A stretch of DNA of 64,000 nt, from the NCBI GenBank assembly GCA_019321725.1, contig CM033124.1, positions 9,486,001 to 9,550,000 on the forward strand, written 5' to 3'. Source of the DNA: Paulownia fortunei (lineage: Eukaryota > Streptophyta > Magnoliopsida > Lamiales > Paulowniaceae). The notes beneath the pieces are model-generated. The model was not told where the DNA came from. It saw only the letters and a program-made list of their open reading frames with translations, and did not search any database. Of the stretch, positions 47,881 to 58,900 are shown one piece after another. Positions within the stretch are counted from its first letter, which is position 1. Each line of letters begins with the position of its first letter. A program made the position numbers and the translations under genes.

Positions 47881-48985
47881 TAGAGCTGACTACGATTCAG
47901 AAATTGTCGATTATGGTTTGGAATTGTCGGTTCCACGATTCAAAAAAATTCCGACCCTTAACCTTAACCGTCAAGGCCGGTTACGGTCCGGGTTCTGGAA
48001 CCGTCGGTTCCGGTTCCGGTTTCGATTTCGGTTAACCGCCGATTCCGGTTCTGACCCTTATATTTTATTTTATTTTTTAAAATTTTTTTGAACTTAAATT
48101 TGTAAAAAATATTGTTATTTTTTGAACTTAATAAAAAAAAATAACTTAAATTTAAAAAAAAATAACTAAAATTTAAGTATATGATCCAAAACAAAAGTGA
48201 CTAAATTAATTTATGAAATTTCTAAAAAATAATTTTTTCATTTACACTGTATTGATAAAATACAATTTATTAAATTTTGATATTTGGAGTTAATATTATC
48301 ATATAAAATCGATTAAACATTGCAACAAGTTAATAATATTAAATAAGAAGTTGGGGAATAAACAGTAGATATTGTAAAGTAATATTATTAAATATTTTTA
48401 AAAAATTACAAATTTACTTATTATTAAGATAATTATAAAGTAGGATCATTAGATAATTTTCAAAACTTTACTTATTATTAAGATGAAATGTAAAATGCTT
48501 AAATATAGGACTTGATTTGTAATTTGCAAAAACTAATTAATTAAATTTAAAGAAGGATACAATATCAATTATATTGATTTTCAGAAACAAAACAAGCAAT
48601 TTGAGGGGGAAAAAAATAAAAAAACAAATTATAAGACTTATTTATGTACTTATTCAAAATTATAAATATATGATCTATTAGCTCAATTGGTTAGAATGTT
48701 CTATTAATAGTTTGGAGTTCACAGGTTCAAAACCTATATAACACACTTTTACACTATTTTGATTAAAAATTTTTTTAAAAAAAATCAAAAATCGCCGGGT
48801 CGGGCCCGCCGGGCCGGCCCGGATTGAACCGCCGGGCTGATTCGGCAGTTCACGGGTCCAAAAAATTCGGACCCGTAATCGACCCGTGAATCCGTGGGCC
48901 GATTACGGGTCCGCAAGTCAAACCCATGGTCAACGGGTCAGCTACGGGTCGGGTTCGGTTTGGACCCGACCCGTGGTCAGGTCTA
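47881..48985. mobile_element. Non-autonomous hAT-family transposon, 1105 bp
   Basis: Starts TAGAGCTGACTACGATTC. The other end, on the reverse strand, starts TAGACCTGACCACGGGTC, giving imperfect terminal inverted repeats (14 of 18 bases) with the TAGAxxTG form of plant hAT elements. An exact 8-bp duplication TTTTCATA flanks it. There is no transposase; the inside is non-coding. Both subterminal regions are GC-richer with short repeats: GGTTCCGG and GGTTACGG types on the left (47920-48055), ACGGGTC and GGCCGG types on the right (48789-48980). Such subterminal repeats are typical transposase-binding regions of hAT elements (family knowledge). It would need an outside transposase. Confidence 0.9.
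48672..48744 (+). pseudogene. tRNA-Ile (AAT) pseudogene or tRNA-derived fossil
   Basis: A 73-base stretch aligns without gaps to plant tRNA-Ile(AAU) as I remember it: A-box-like TAGCTCAATTGGTTAGA, anticodon region with TAAT kept, B-box-like GGTTCAAAACC. Stems are broken at the acceptor and anticodon arms, mostly by C-to-T and G-to-A changes, as expected from methylated-cytosine decay. It lies inside the hAT element. It could instead be the head of a tRNA-derived SINE, but no body or poly-A tail of one was identified. Confidence 0.65.
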
Positions 48986-48993
48986 TTTTCATA

Positions 48994-49880
48994 TGCACTC
49001 TATAATTGAACAACTTTTGTTTTTGTTTTTTTTTTTCTTTCTGAAAAACAGAAAACTTCTGCAAGTTAAGTTTAAAAAGTTCGAAACATCTATTTATAAT
49101 TTCTTTTGGATCGCATTTGAATGAAAGAATTTGAATTTTTCATAGGGTAAGAATTTCATATAATTCAATATAAGATGAATTTGAAATCCATTACAATGAC
49201 ACAAAAAATAATTTAAAATAAAAGTTTAAAATTTTAAAATTTGTTATATTATGAGATTATCCAAATAAGTTCAATAAATTTATAAGTATATATTTGAAAT
49301 CCATCAATCCAAATGAAAACTTGATTCATTCATATTACTTGGGACTATATTACTAATTATCAACAATATCAATTGAAAAATAATTCTTGCCACAATTAAT
49401 TTTAGGATAATTATTATTATCATAAAACAAAAATTATTATCATTTAACAAAATTCATTACTTTTTTTGCATTTAAATAGGCATTGAGGATGCGGCCGGGA
49501 CATTACAGCTACTGTATTTCTCATATTTGTTATTATATATGACATAGTGTTTTAATTAATTACTCTTTTCTATTGTTTACTCATATACTATGCCAGTTTT
49601 TTACTAGACTCCATCTCAAATTAATAGGTCTATTTGGATTTCTACACATACAACTAACATGTTTCGAAAAAAACACCTTTTGTTTCAAGTGTTCATAGCA
49701 ATAGTATTTAATGAATTGATTTGAATATTTTATAAAGTTACCTTAGATAGATCTCGCATCCAACTTATCTTTCACTTACTACATCACGTAAGCAAGACAA
49801 CCTATACCCTTAGCTATTTTTAAGAAAGGTCTTACCACACCACATTTCATATGGTATTTTGGCATCAAGTTAGACGACAC
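48994..49880. other. AT-rich spacer
   Basis: No gene. Poly-T tract at about 49025-49035. From about 49600 onward, possible decayed Copia reverse transcriptase precedes the RNase H remnant, but it is not readable. Confidence 0.45.
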
Positions 49881-49884
49881 TTTA

Positions 49885-50640
49885 TTTAATAATCAAGGAA
49901 TTTATCTTTTATAGTCTACATCCTCTTAAGACTTTGAAGAAAAGAGAAAGAATGACTCATTTAACTTGTACATCTGCCGTAAGAAACATAACATACGCTG
50001 TGCTATGTACAAAGTTTGATATTGCATATACTTTATGTATCAGAAGTAGATATTAGTCTAATCTAGGTGATGAGTACTGAAAAATCATAAAAATAATTTT
50101 TTTTAAGTACTTACGACAAATTAAGGATGTCTTCTTAGTATATACAGTTGTAGAATATTGAAACTAGAAAGCTTCACTAATTATAGCTTTTAGTTCAATA
50201 TAGACGATTCAAATTCAACATCTAGATTCATATTCATCCAAAATGGTGAGCTGATCCACTGGAGGAGTTCCAAGCACGAGACACACATGGATTCCATCAC
50301 TGAAGTTGAACACATAGCAACATGTAATGCTGCAAAAGAAATTATTTGGATGCAGAACTTCATCAAAGAGTTATGTGCAGTTCCAACCGTAGTTGATCCA
50401 ATCTAGATGTATTGCAACAACAATGGTGCAATTGTGCAAGTAAAGGGTCCAAAATTTCATAAAAAATCCAAGTACATCATGATACGATACCATCTAATTC
50501 AGAAAATTATTGGTGGAGGCGACATCAAGATGGAAAGAATTGTCTCGTCGAAAAGCATAATAAATCTATTGACAAAACTCCTAACTCAAAGAGCATTTGG
50601 AGGATATCTTGAGAAATAAGCCTTAGATACATAAACAATT
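49885..50640 (+). pseudogene. Copia pol C-terminal fragment (RT end and RNase H)
   Basis: Plus-strand frames read ITYAVLCTKFDIAYTLCI (YAM.CTRPDIAYA.. pattern), GGVPSTRHT, EVEHIATCNAAKEIIWMQNF (E..YIA...A.KE..W pattern near 50300-50360), then MYCNNNGAIVQVKGPKFHKK, SKYIMIRYHLIQKII and SKSIINLLTKLLTQ. These are Copia RNase H landmarks (the NN..A, H..KYI/H.R.H and N.AD..TK..). Broken by stops and without LTRs or the rest of the element; the fragment ends near 50620. Confidence 0.75.
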
Positions 50641-53565
50641 GGCTTTATGGCAAGTGAGCAATTATTAGAATAGTATCTAACGAGCCAATTAGATTGATCA
50701 TTTTTTAATCTATTATACAAAAAATTATTCAAAAGTTTATAAATAAAAAGGCATTTCTTTATCTTAAATTGCATTTAATAAATTAGATAAAGTACCATAT
50801 ATTATTATGAAACATGGTCGCGCATAGGGTGATAATTAAAAAATATGACATCAATATAGTGATACTAGTGTACGTATGCAAATACTTGTTATGGAACAAG
50901 TACACTTATCTACCCTAATTGAAAATTTTCAATTGGAAAAACTTATTATTGAATAGGAATTTTATAGGTACGATAGTATAAGAATTAGTTATTGGACTTG
51001 AAAAACTATTAAATTTGTACAAAATATATTACACTTTAATATATTTTCTGATTATTTGAATCTACTCACATTTATCTGAAAGTGTATGGACATTTCAAAC
51101 GTGTGGATACTGTTTGAAGGGTGATGATTAGAATTATAAGAAAATTTGAGTCCTTGAGTGCAAGTTGGAATTAATGATTTCAAATCATTTTTATCCGACA
51201 TTAGCAAGAAGCAAATCAGGTATAAATTCATGAAACCCTCTTGTTTCAATTGAGTAATTCATAATGCTAACCGATCAATCACAGTGGCTTCGGGATGTAG
51301 GTAATTCATATTTGATATGTTTTATCTGTATGATTTAATTTTTTTATTTTCCACTGCAATTAATACCTAGAACATGTGAACCCAACATGACAAAGATAAA
51401 TAAATCATATTGATGTAATATTAGTTATGATCTCAACTTTGTATTTATGATTGTCAAAAAATAGTTTTTATTATCATTTATATATTATGAAAAAGAAACA
51501 TACTTTTTTGAAATCTGTTTAGTTTGATAAGTATTTATTAATTTTAATTTTATACTCTTTTTCAAAATGATAATTGTTCACGTATCTTATTCTAAATATC
51601 AAAATGATAATTATTATTTTTTAAAGTTTAATTTGAATATGTTTTTATTTTTGTAATTTCACTTTTTTTAATTCTCATGCAAGAGAGGCAACATGTGGAA
51701 CCGTTATATTGATGGGCCATGGGGACATATGGTATTTCTATTTCAATTTCAATTTCGTGTTGCATATTTTTTTTCGTATTACAGATGTACATCAATATCA
51801 GTTTTATATATAAAGAAATATTACATATACTTACCGTGCATGTGTTATGTAGAATATCATATAAAATATTAATTTATAATAAAAAATCTAAACTAACGTT
51901 AGAATAGCCCTCAATTGAAGATGCCATTTGTAGTGATGCCTTCAATGTCAAAGTGTGGTTCCCTTGGCGTCTTAAGAATAAAAATGGGAAAATTGCAGAA
52001 ATAGTGACACTTTGAAGTGAAAAAACAAATTTTTTTTGAAAGATTTATTTTATAAATATTTTTTTATTTATTATTAAATTGATAAAAAAATCCATCGTCT
52101 GTGTCTTCTTCTTTATTCTAAATCTTTTTTATAAGATGTATTTTTTTAACTGCAAAATAAGTTTGGACAAATATCCTCCATGTTAAAATAATTTCAAAAT
52201 TTGGACAATCGAAGGCAATCTTTTCTTAATTGTATTTTGGGATAATATTGAAATAAGGTTAAGTGAAAATTCATATCAAAATTTGAAAACTTTTTATTGT
52301 ATGCTTAGTGGTTCCTTTTGATGTATGCTTATCATAATTATGTGAGACAGATCATGGAAAGAGTGAAAAGGCAACATTCAACTCCATCCCCCTTGATTTC
52401 TTATTTGATCATATCTTTTATTCATTTCCAGATCTAATTGAGATATTTTTCATTTTATATTGGATATTAAAATTAAATGTGAAACAAGACATGTGATCTA
52501 TGTATTCATTTGCTTTCATATTTATTGGTATTGTCATTTAAGAAGCCTTAATTATTAAATGATAAAAAAATCCCTATTGTACCATTAAATTACTACTTAT
52601 ATTTTTAGTAAATAAAGTATCAAATAATTTAGTTGAGTTTTTAAAATTAATAATAAATATCGTTATAAATAAAATAACACAAATTTTTATTATAATAACA
52701 AACTATAAAAAAAATATTCAATAAATTAGTCAAAAGATAAGACAGTCTGTCTGGGTCTACTGGTTATTCAAATGAATAAAAGGATTAATCATTGAAAAAT
52801 AGAAAAATAAAAATTACGTCGTCTAATTTACTTGAATATTTTATTCATGACGGAAATTGAGGGATTTTTTTTTTTTCGGTGGGAATTTTCTATTGAACAG
52901 TTTACGAACAATTTGCATCGTAACTTGACTTATTTATATTCAATTTTTCATGTAAAGAGAAAGGGCCGAATAATTTTTCGCCCATTTTCATATAAATGGG
53001 AACAGTTGGATCAATTTAAGCCCACTTTCTCATGATTCAAAATGACCTGGGCTATCATTGCTGACCCGTTTAGGCTTGGATTCCACTAAACCCAGAATCT
53101 GTTGTGGCTATGGACATTTTAATTCTAATTCAGAAGAAAGAGGCTAAATCCAATTCTAATTGATCTCATGAGAACCATTTGCAATGAAATTGAGGATGAT
53201 GGCCTATCCCTAAAAGAAGTTCAAACTAAGATGATGGTGGGAGCTTTGGAATAGGGTAGAGAATAGGTGTTGTTAAAATAATTCTTTAAAAAATAATACT
53301 AAAATTGATAGTAAAATAATACTAATAATAAAATATTAAATAACAATATGAAAATTGTTGATAATTATATGGATTAAGTAATATTTTTTTCTATTTTATC
53401 ACAATCATAATTTTATAAGTTTGAGAACTGATTTTTGAGTATCATTATTGGTAATTGGGTGACATATATAAAGTAACTAGACTTATAGACAATAAAAATT
53501 GGCAACAATAACTTGTTATATTTTTGTTGTCGCTATAGCCTACTATAAAGGTATCATTAATTGTC
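50641..53565. other. Gene-free AT-rich region
   Basis: No coding region is supported. 50.65-51.3 kb may include leftover Copia 3' sequence. Elsewhere AT-rich spacer with poly-T and poly-A tracts. Confidence 0.5.
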
Positions 53566-53601
53566 AATAGTGACAACTTAAATTCAATTTTTGTCACTAT
53601 T
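53566..53601. repeat. Perfect 11-bp inverted repeat, stem-loop
   Basis: AATAGTGACAA (53566-53576) and TTGTCACTATT (53591-53601) are exact reverse complements, with 14 bases between. It lies in a region (53470-53640) with several TGTC-, TAGTGAC- and CTATAG-type motifs, which resembles the end of a decayed DNA transposon. No class is assigned. Confidence 0.7.
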
Positions 53602-54824
53602 AATTTTATGAAAATAATTAGTCTCACTAAATAAAAAATCTTAATATGTTAAGTTGACTCTTGAAGTGGGCATGCATGGAAGTCAATTTTTTTTTAAGAA
53701 TAATACTATTTTTTGGTAGCCAATTTTTTAATGCATTTGATCTTTTCAAAATTCTTAAATGGATAGATTTACATTAGAGACACATGTACATGTATCTCCA
53801 TTGAAATTGATCTGCACATGCCTATGCAACATTTTTTTGTGCAAGAAAGCCAATATTGTCAAGGTTTGCTCTCCCTTGGTTGTCCTATTCCCCTTGGGAT
53901 AGTATACTTTGGCAAATTAGGCTGCATTCATTATTTTATCCAAATGTGGCCCATGTATATTTGGTCTGATGTGGCTTGTATGATATCATTGGGCCCGATC
54001 GTATTTTCAAATTTTGGGTTGATTATAATCCCCCCGTAGAGAGGTTGGATTTGGATATCACCTTTGGCCCACCAATAATGAAAAGATGAAAAATGTCCTT
54101 ATTGTCCTTAAATTTGTATGTAAAATTATGGCTAATGCCCTTTAAAAACCCTAATATTTGTTATATTAGATGTTTCCCGCTCAAACACCACTAAGCCTTT
54201 ATCCCCTTCCATCGAAATATCTCATCTGTTGCGAATCCAAAAGTTCTCCAAACTTCTTACCAAAGGTGAGCTTGGAAAGGTTCATCCAAGCCTCGTTCAA
54301 CCACAACTGTGTAAGTTCCTAAAGATTTTGGTACTAAAATACCATGAATGTAGCTGATATTGAAAACCTGGATATTGTATGCTTTAATAAATGTTACAAC
54401 CCTAGTTTATTCCCCTCAAATATGCTTGCGTTCATTGTTAAGAGTTGGGTTTGGTATATGAGGTAGCTCAAGTATGTGGTTTTCTCATATTTATTTGAAT
54501 GATTTTTTTCTAAACAAGTTACCCAAAAATTGTTTAATTGCCATTGAGAAGCTGACAAATAAATGATGGAGTCTGAAAGTATCACATTTTGTTAAAATGT
54601 TTACTAGCTTATCTCTTGCATATTGAACACTGACCAACTGATTTGATTCCTACACTAACATTCTGTCATGCATGTCTTTCATGGAGTTTATCATATTTTG
54701 TACCTCATTGATTATGGAGATAGTTTACTTTCTGTAATGATGTCCATTTTTTGTTCAATGTAGTTTCTCTGCATTGTAGCTTATATTCAAATATTGAGTT
54801 TTACTTCTGTTTTTTTCTTTATGA

Positions 54825-55850
54825 GTCAGAAATGATGGCATGGTATTTGATTCAATGTATGATTTTGTACAGGATGGATAATTCGCCAAGTAATGCTGAG
54901 GTTTTCATTATGATACAAGAGATAATGTTTTCAACTGTGAATTTCCTCACTTTTTTTTTGCATGTCTATAAGAGTCGAAAACATCTACAAAGAATTGCAA
55001 AACAAGTAAGTCAATTGTAAGCTGTTATTGAAGTTGATGATGCAACTTGCATTAAGTTATTAAGGATGAGTAGGAATGCCTTTGGCAGATTGTGTTACCT
55101 TCTTGAACATACTGGGGTTTTGTCTTCTAATCAGAATGTAAGTGTGAGTGTACAAGTAGCTAAGTTCCTTTCCGTACTTGCACATCACAAAAAAAATCAT
55201 GCTGTGGGTCATGATTATACTAGATCAAATCAAATAGTTAGTAAGCACTTCCATTGAGTCCTTAATGCCATCATCAGACTTCATGGTGTATTGTTTATTC
55301 ATCCGACACCAATTGATGAGAAATATACAATTGAACATTGGAAATGGTTCAAGGTAATTAGTTCAAAAAATTATCCTTATTATAACTTCATGTTTTAAAT
55401 TGAAGTGCTATGTTTTTGTGACGCTAATGTTCATTTTGTTGTTTTGGTATTTTGTATAGGGTTGTTTAGGTGCTTTGAATGGGATATATTCGAAGTGAGG
55501 GTTCCCTTGATAGACAAAGTTCGTTATCGCAATAGAAAAGGTGACATTGTTGTGAATGTTCTAAGTGTGTGATCTATATATGAAATTTATATATGTGCTG
55601 AGCGGATGGGAAGACAATGCTTCTGATAGTAGGGTGTTGCGCGATGCAATTAATAGAGATAATAGTTTGCTAGCTCCAAAGGGTAAGTTCATAATAGTAT
55701 ATTAAAGTTGAATCTGATTGTGGTTAAAATTAATTCATTGATTATTTATAGGGTTTAGTGTTTTGTTTGTACATTTTATTAATGAGTTTTAATTTATTAT
55801 TTATTTTATTTTATAGGACAATTCTATTTGTGCGATAGGGTTTGAAATTC
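54825..55850 (+). pseudogene. PIF/Harbinger (HARBI1/ALP1-like) transposase remnant
   Basis: The N-terminal DUF8040-type region reads MSRNAFGRLCYLLEHTGVL, VQVAKFLSVLAHHKKNHAVG and RSNQIVSKHFH at 55066-55255, then AIIRLHGVLFIHP and EHWKWFK. After an intron-like gap (55353-55459) it reads GCLGALNGIY, where the first catalytic Asp (normally GA.DGT) is Asn, then a one-base shift into EVRVPLIDKVRYRNRKGDIV. After another shift, YVLSGWEDNASDSRVLRDAI keeps the second Asp. A final piece GQFYLCD at 55815-55835 is the start of the next region; the third acidic residue and the rest are missing. Inactive: Asp-to-Asn, at least two stops or shifts, and C-terminal truncation. Confidence 0.85.
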
Positions 55851-55944
55851 AAATTTATGTTGTAATAGGAATAATAACAAAGATAGACATAAAAACAAAG
55901 GATACATGACTAACACCGAAATTGACAAACTGACAACCGTTTCA

Positions 55945-56790
55945 AACAAGCTTCCAAGAAGAGTTGGATGAAGTGGAACTATTTGGTGGCTCGAATCTTG
56001 GTGAATGCCTGCTCAGACCAATTTCATCATCCACCTTCTTGAATTTATTCTTCTCCTTAGATGTGGTGGACATAATGGACACTGGGTCAACCTTAACCAA
56101 TGATGCATCACTTGCGGAGTTCGATGGGTACCAAACAATGTTGTTCCAAAAAAGTAGTCAGTATTGTCTTCAAATGGATCATCATAGCCTACTACCATCA
56201 CTTTCATGATCGCTCGAAATATCGATAACTTCATCAGACTTATGTAGACTTGTAAAGTCAGTCTCCTATTGGAAGATAGTCCGTAATACATCAAACTCAG
56301 TTTCACCTTTGATCATGTACGCTATTGCAAGCTTTTTGACTTGCCATCTAATATAATTAATTCATTGTGTAAACATGTATGTGGTTTTGTTATAGCATAC
56401 ATAAACTTTAAAAAAATATCCTAATGAAAATATATGAAATACTGTTGTTACTTTGCAGATTGCATCCCACATCACATCTGAACAATCAATTTTATGTGTG
56501 TATGGATTACAGCTTATGCCACTCAAGTTGTGCATCCAGTTAAACACTTTATAATGCTTGTGCAATTTCTTAGTTCTTGCCACGCAACAAGCATAATCAA
56601 AATTAGTGTTGAATTGCTGATTCACCATATCAATAGCTGTGAGAATCGTGTGTGCATTTGGCCTGCCAACATGGAAGTTACCAAGGACAAATTGTGCCAT
56701 TTTGGATGAACCTTTTGTCAACTTTCTTCATCTATTCACTAGAATAAAACACACGGTCTTGCGACATTGCTCCCCTTGGGACATGTTTAG
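55945..56790 (-). pseudogene. Myb/SANT-like DNA-binding gene of the Harbinger element
   Basis: The minus-strand exon at 56457-56690 reads NAHTILTAIDMVNQQFNTNF, then VARTKKLHKHYKVFNWMHNL, SGISCNPYTHKIDCSDVMWD and AICK, the Myb_DNA-bind_3 pattern (..NK.G.N....LK.RYK.L...Y.....L...SG..WD....I.....VWD.). Donor AAA|GTAACA at 56456. Acceptor near 56351, then YMIKGETEFDVLRTIFQ, a stop, and HKSDEVIDISSDHESDGS near 56210-56260. The tail continues with shifts to about 55945. The usual starting W of the domain is lost, so it is a pseudogene. In such elements this protein works with the transposase in end recognition (family knowledge). Confidence 0.7.
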
Positions 56791-57484
56791 GAGGCATGTT
56801 ATGCAACAATTTTGGAGATAGTTAACTATTGCAATTTGAAGGATTGTTGTAGTGCTTAATCTGTTTGGTTGCTAAACATATTTCTATGTTAGGAATACAT
56901 ATTATTCTTACAATGGATCATTCTCACTTGTCATTCCTTGAAGATCTTGGGACCCATAAACTTGGATTGTAGGATCTATTGTTAACAGAGCTTGTATACA
57001 AATAAAAGGTAGAAAAAGTTGGCCAAATCAGAAATATCTCACAGCCACATTAGATAGTTTCACAGAAGCTGACTTCACACATCAACTTGTCATTTTTGGA
57101 CACTTTACTTCAGGATGACAGTGGAATATATTCTCTTATACATAGGTCAAGTTGTGTTATCAATTTCACTTTATAATTCAGATTGATTCATGACTACACA
57201 TGCTGCTTCTTGAGCTGGATCAGGGTAATGTTTTAAATGATGAATGTGAAATAAAAAAATTCAAAAATTTACATGTTCATTCAAAACTACAAGATTAAAT
57301 ACATACAAGTAAGTTTAGATTACAATTACCAAAATCCATGTAAAAATTTCACACAACAGGCCTATTACTGACAACATAATTGACTGCCTATGAATATCTA
57401 ATTGAAATGCCAACTTGCAGAAACTTCATATATTTTTGGGAATCATGGCAGTGACAGCCTATGTGCAACGTCATAGTTAATAGA

Positions 57485-58758
57485 CTTGCTAAGATAATAG
57501 ATGCTTATAAATATCAAAACAATCCAAGAAATCATCAAACATCCCCACAATTTTTTCTCCTTCGCTTAAGAGATTGAATAGTTGCTTCATATGAATCGAT
57601 CTTCTATAACAAACCAAGAATGCTTTGTGTTGATCTCTTACACATTTAAGGGTCATGCCATTCAAAAAAACCACAATGTTGGCCCTGAGTAAATAACAAT
57701 ATAGTTGTATAAAGTGATCAATGTTATACTTTGTAAAGTGAATAAATTGCAAAACAAACAAGTGAAGATAAATTCTAACCAACAAACTAGAATAATTTCA
57801 AAATCTGCGGCCCAGGTTTGAAGCTCTCCATGATGTACGTAATGACGATTGCAATCCATAATGACATAATATGGGAATATTATTCAAATTGGCATCTGTT
57901 TGGTTACTTGAATCTGATTTAAAAATGTACTTATTTACCAATAGCTTTAATTGTGAAAACACATTGTAATAAGTGGACAATACATAGAGATTTATATTAA
58001 AATATCACATAATTTAATAAACTCACTATACTTTAGTCAAAACCATATAACCGAGTAATTAAAAAAGAACCCTCATACAATGATTACAACCTTGATCTTC
58101 AAATTATGTGGTACATTTCTTGGAACCAATATTACAAAGCTATTTCATATCCAAACAATAGAAGAATGTAATACAACAAGACTAGAGATGAACAAATTAT
58201 GTATAATAAATATTTATTCAACACATTTTAAAAAAGTATTACAGAAAAAAGAATGAAAAGATAAAAATCTTATTCCTACTGTTGGTGTTGCATTCATGTG
58301 AGAGTGACCATTTCTTGTGTGACATATTAGGATTTTCTACAAAAGAAAAAAAAAGATATTGGTGTTTATAATTTTACATTAATAGTGCTTCGTTTAGCTA
58401 AAGCCTAAAAAGGCACTCAAATGGAATGAGTACACTTATAAAACTCACCTCTACCCAAAATTGGCATGGATGAACAAGTGCTCTGCCATATTCGAAGAGA
58501 AAACCAGAAACAATACAACTCATCAACAAAGATATGAACATTGAAACAAAACCAATAAATGCCCAGATTTGTTTTGGTCAAGTTTTTTATTAAAATACCT
58601 CTTTCATCATATGGATAAATTTCACTCTTTGTTGTCCTCTTTCGCCGGAGGTGATTAGGCATAGGAGAAGAAGAATGACTCGAGGCTAGGGATTGTGTGA
58701 AGATAAAACCTGGGTTTTGGGATTTTAGAAGAGTGTTCATTGTTTTAAATTGCCCCAA
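57485..58758 (-). other. Possible upstream exons of the Harbinger minus-strand gene
   Basis: Unrecognised open stretches on the minus strand: one starting MNTLLKSQNPGFIF at 58740 and ending YDERG before a GGTATT donor-like site near 58600, one reading MDCNRHYVHHGELQTWAADF near 57855, and one reading GMTLKCVRDQHKAFLVCYRR near 57645. Composition is coding-like, but I know no family match. They may be exons of the Myb/SANT-like gene or captured sequence. Not a functional gene as it stands. Confidence 0.3.
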
Positions 58759-58900
58759 TTTAGTTACAAACTAAGGTTATTTTGGGAAATTTATATTCTT
58801 TTAACACTATTATTATCCAATGTATACCAAAAATTAGAAAGATATTATATTAGCTTAATAATTATCAAATAAGGTATACACAAAACTCTTTAATAAATTT

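Larger units (their letters stand above)
47873..48993. repeat. 8-bp target-site duplication flanking the hAT element
   Basis: TTTTCATA at 47873-47880 and again at 48986-48993, exact. Eight bases is the size made by hAT transposases. Confidence 0.9.
54050..58900. mobile_element. Decayed PIF/Harbinger transposon (approximate limits)
   Basis: Two genes face each other: a plus-strand HARBI1-like transposase (about 54.83-55.84 kb) and a minus-strand Myb/SANT-like gene (about 56.72-55.95 kb, possibly with exons to 58.74 kb). The pair is the standard content of PIF/Harbinger elements. Terminal inverted repeats and the 3-bp TSD were not found confidently. The segment AAGATGAAAAATGTCCTTAT at 54.08 kb and its reverse-strand partner near 58.78 kb loosely resemble each other, which guided the limits. 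Both genes have stops or shifts. Confidence 0.65.

Noticed and set aside
56494..56821. Plus-strand open frames of 60-71 codons
   Set aside because: Antisense to the Myb/SANT-like domain on the minus strand, which has family motifs.
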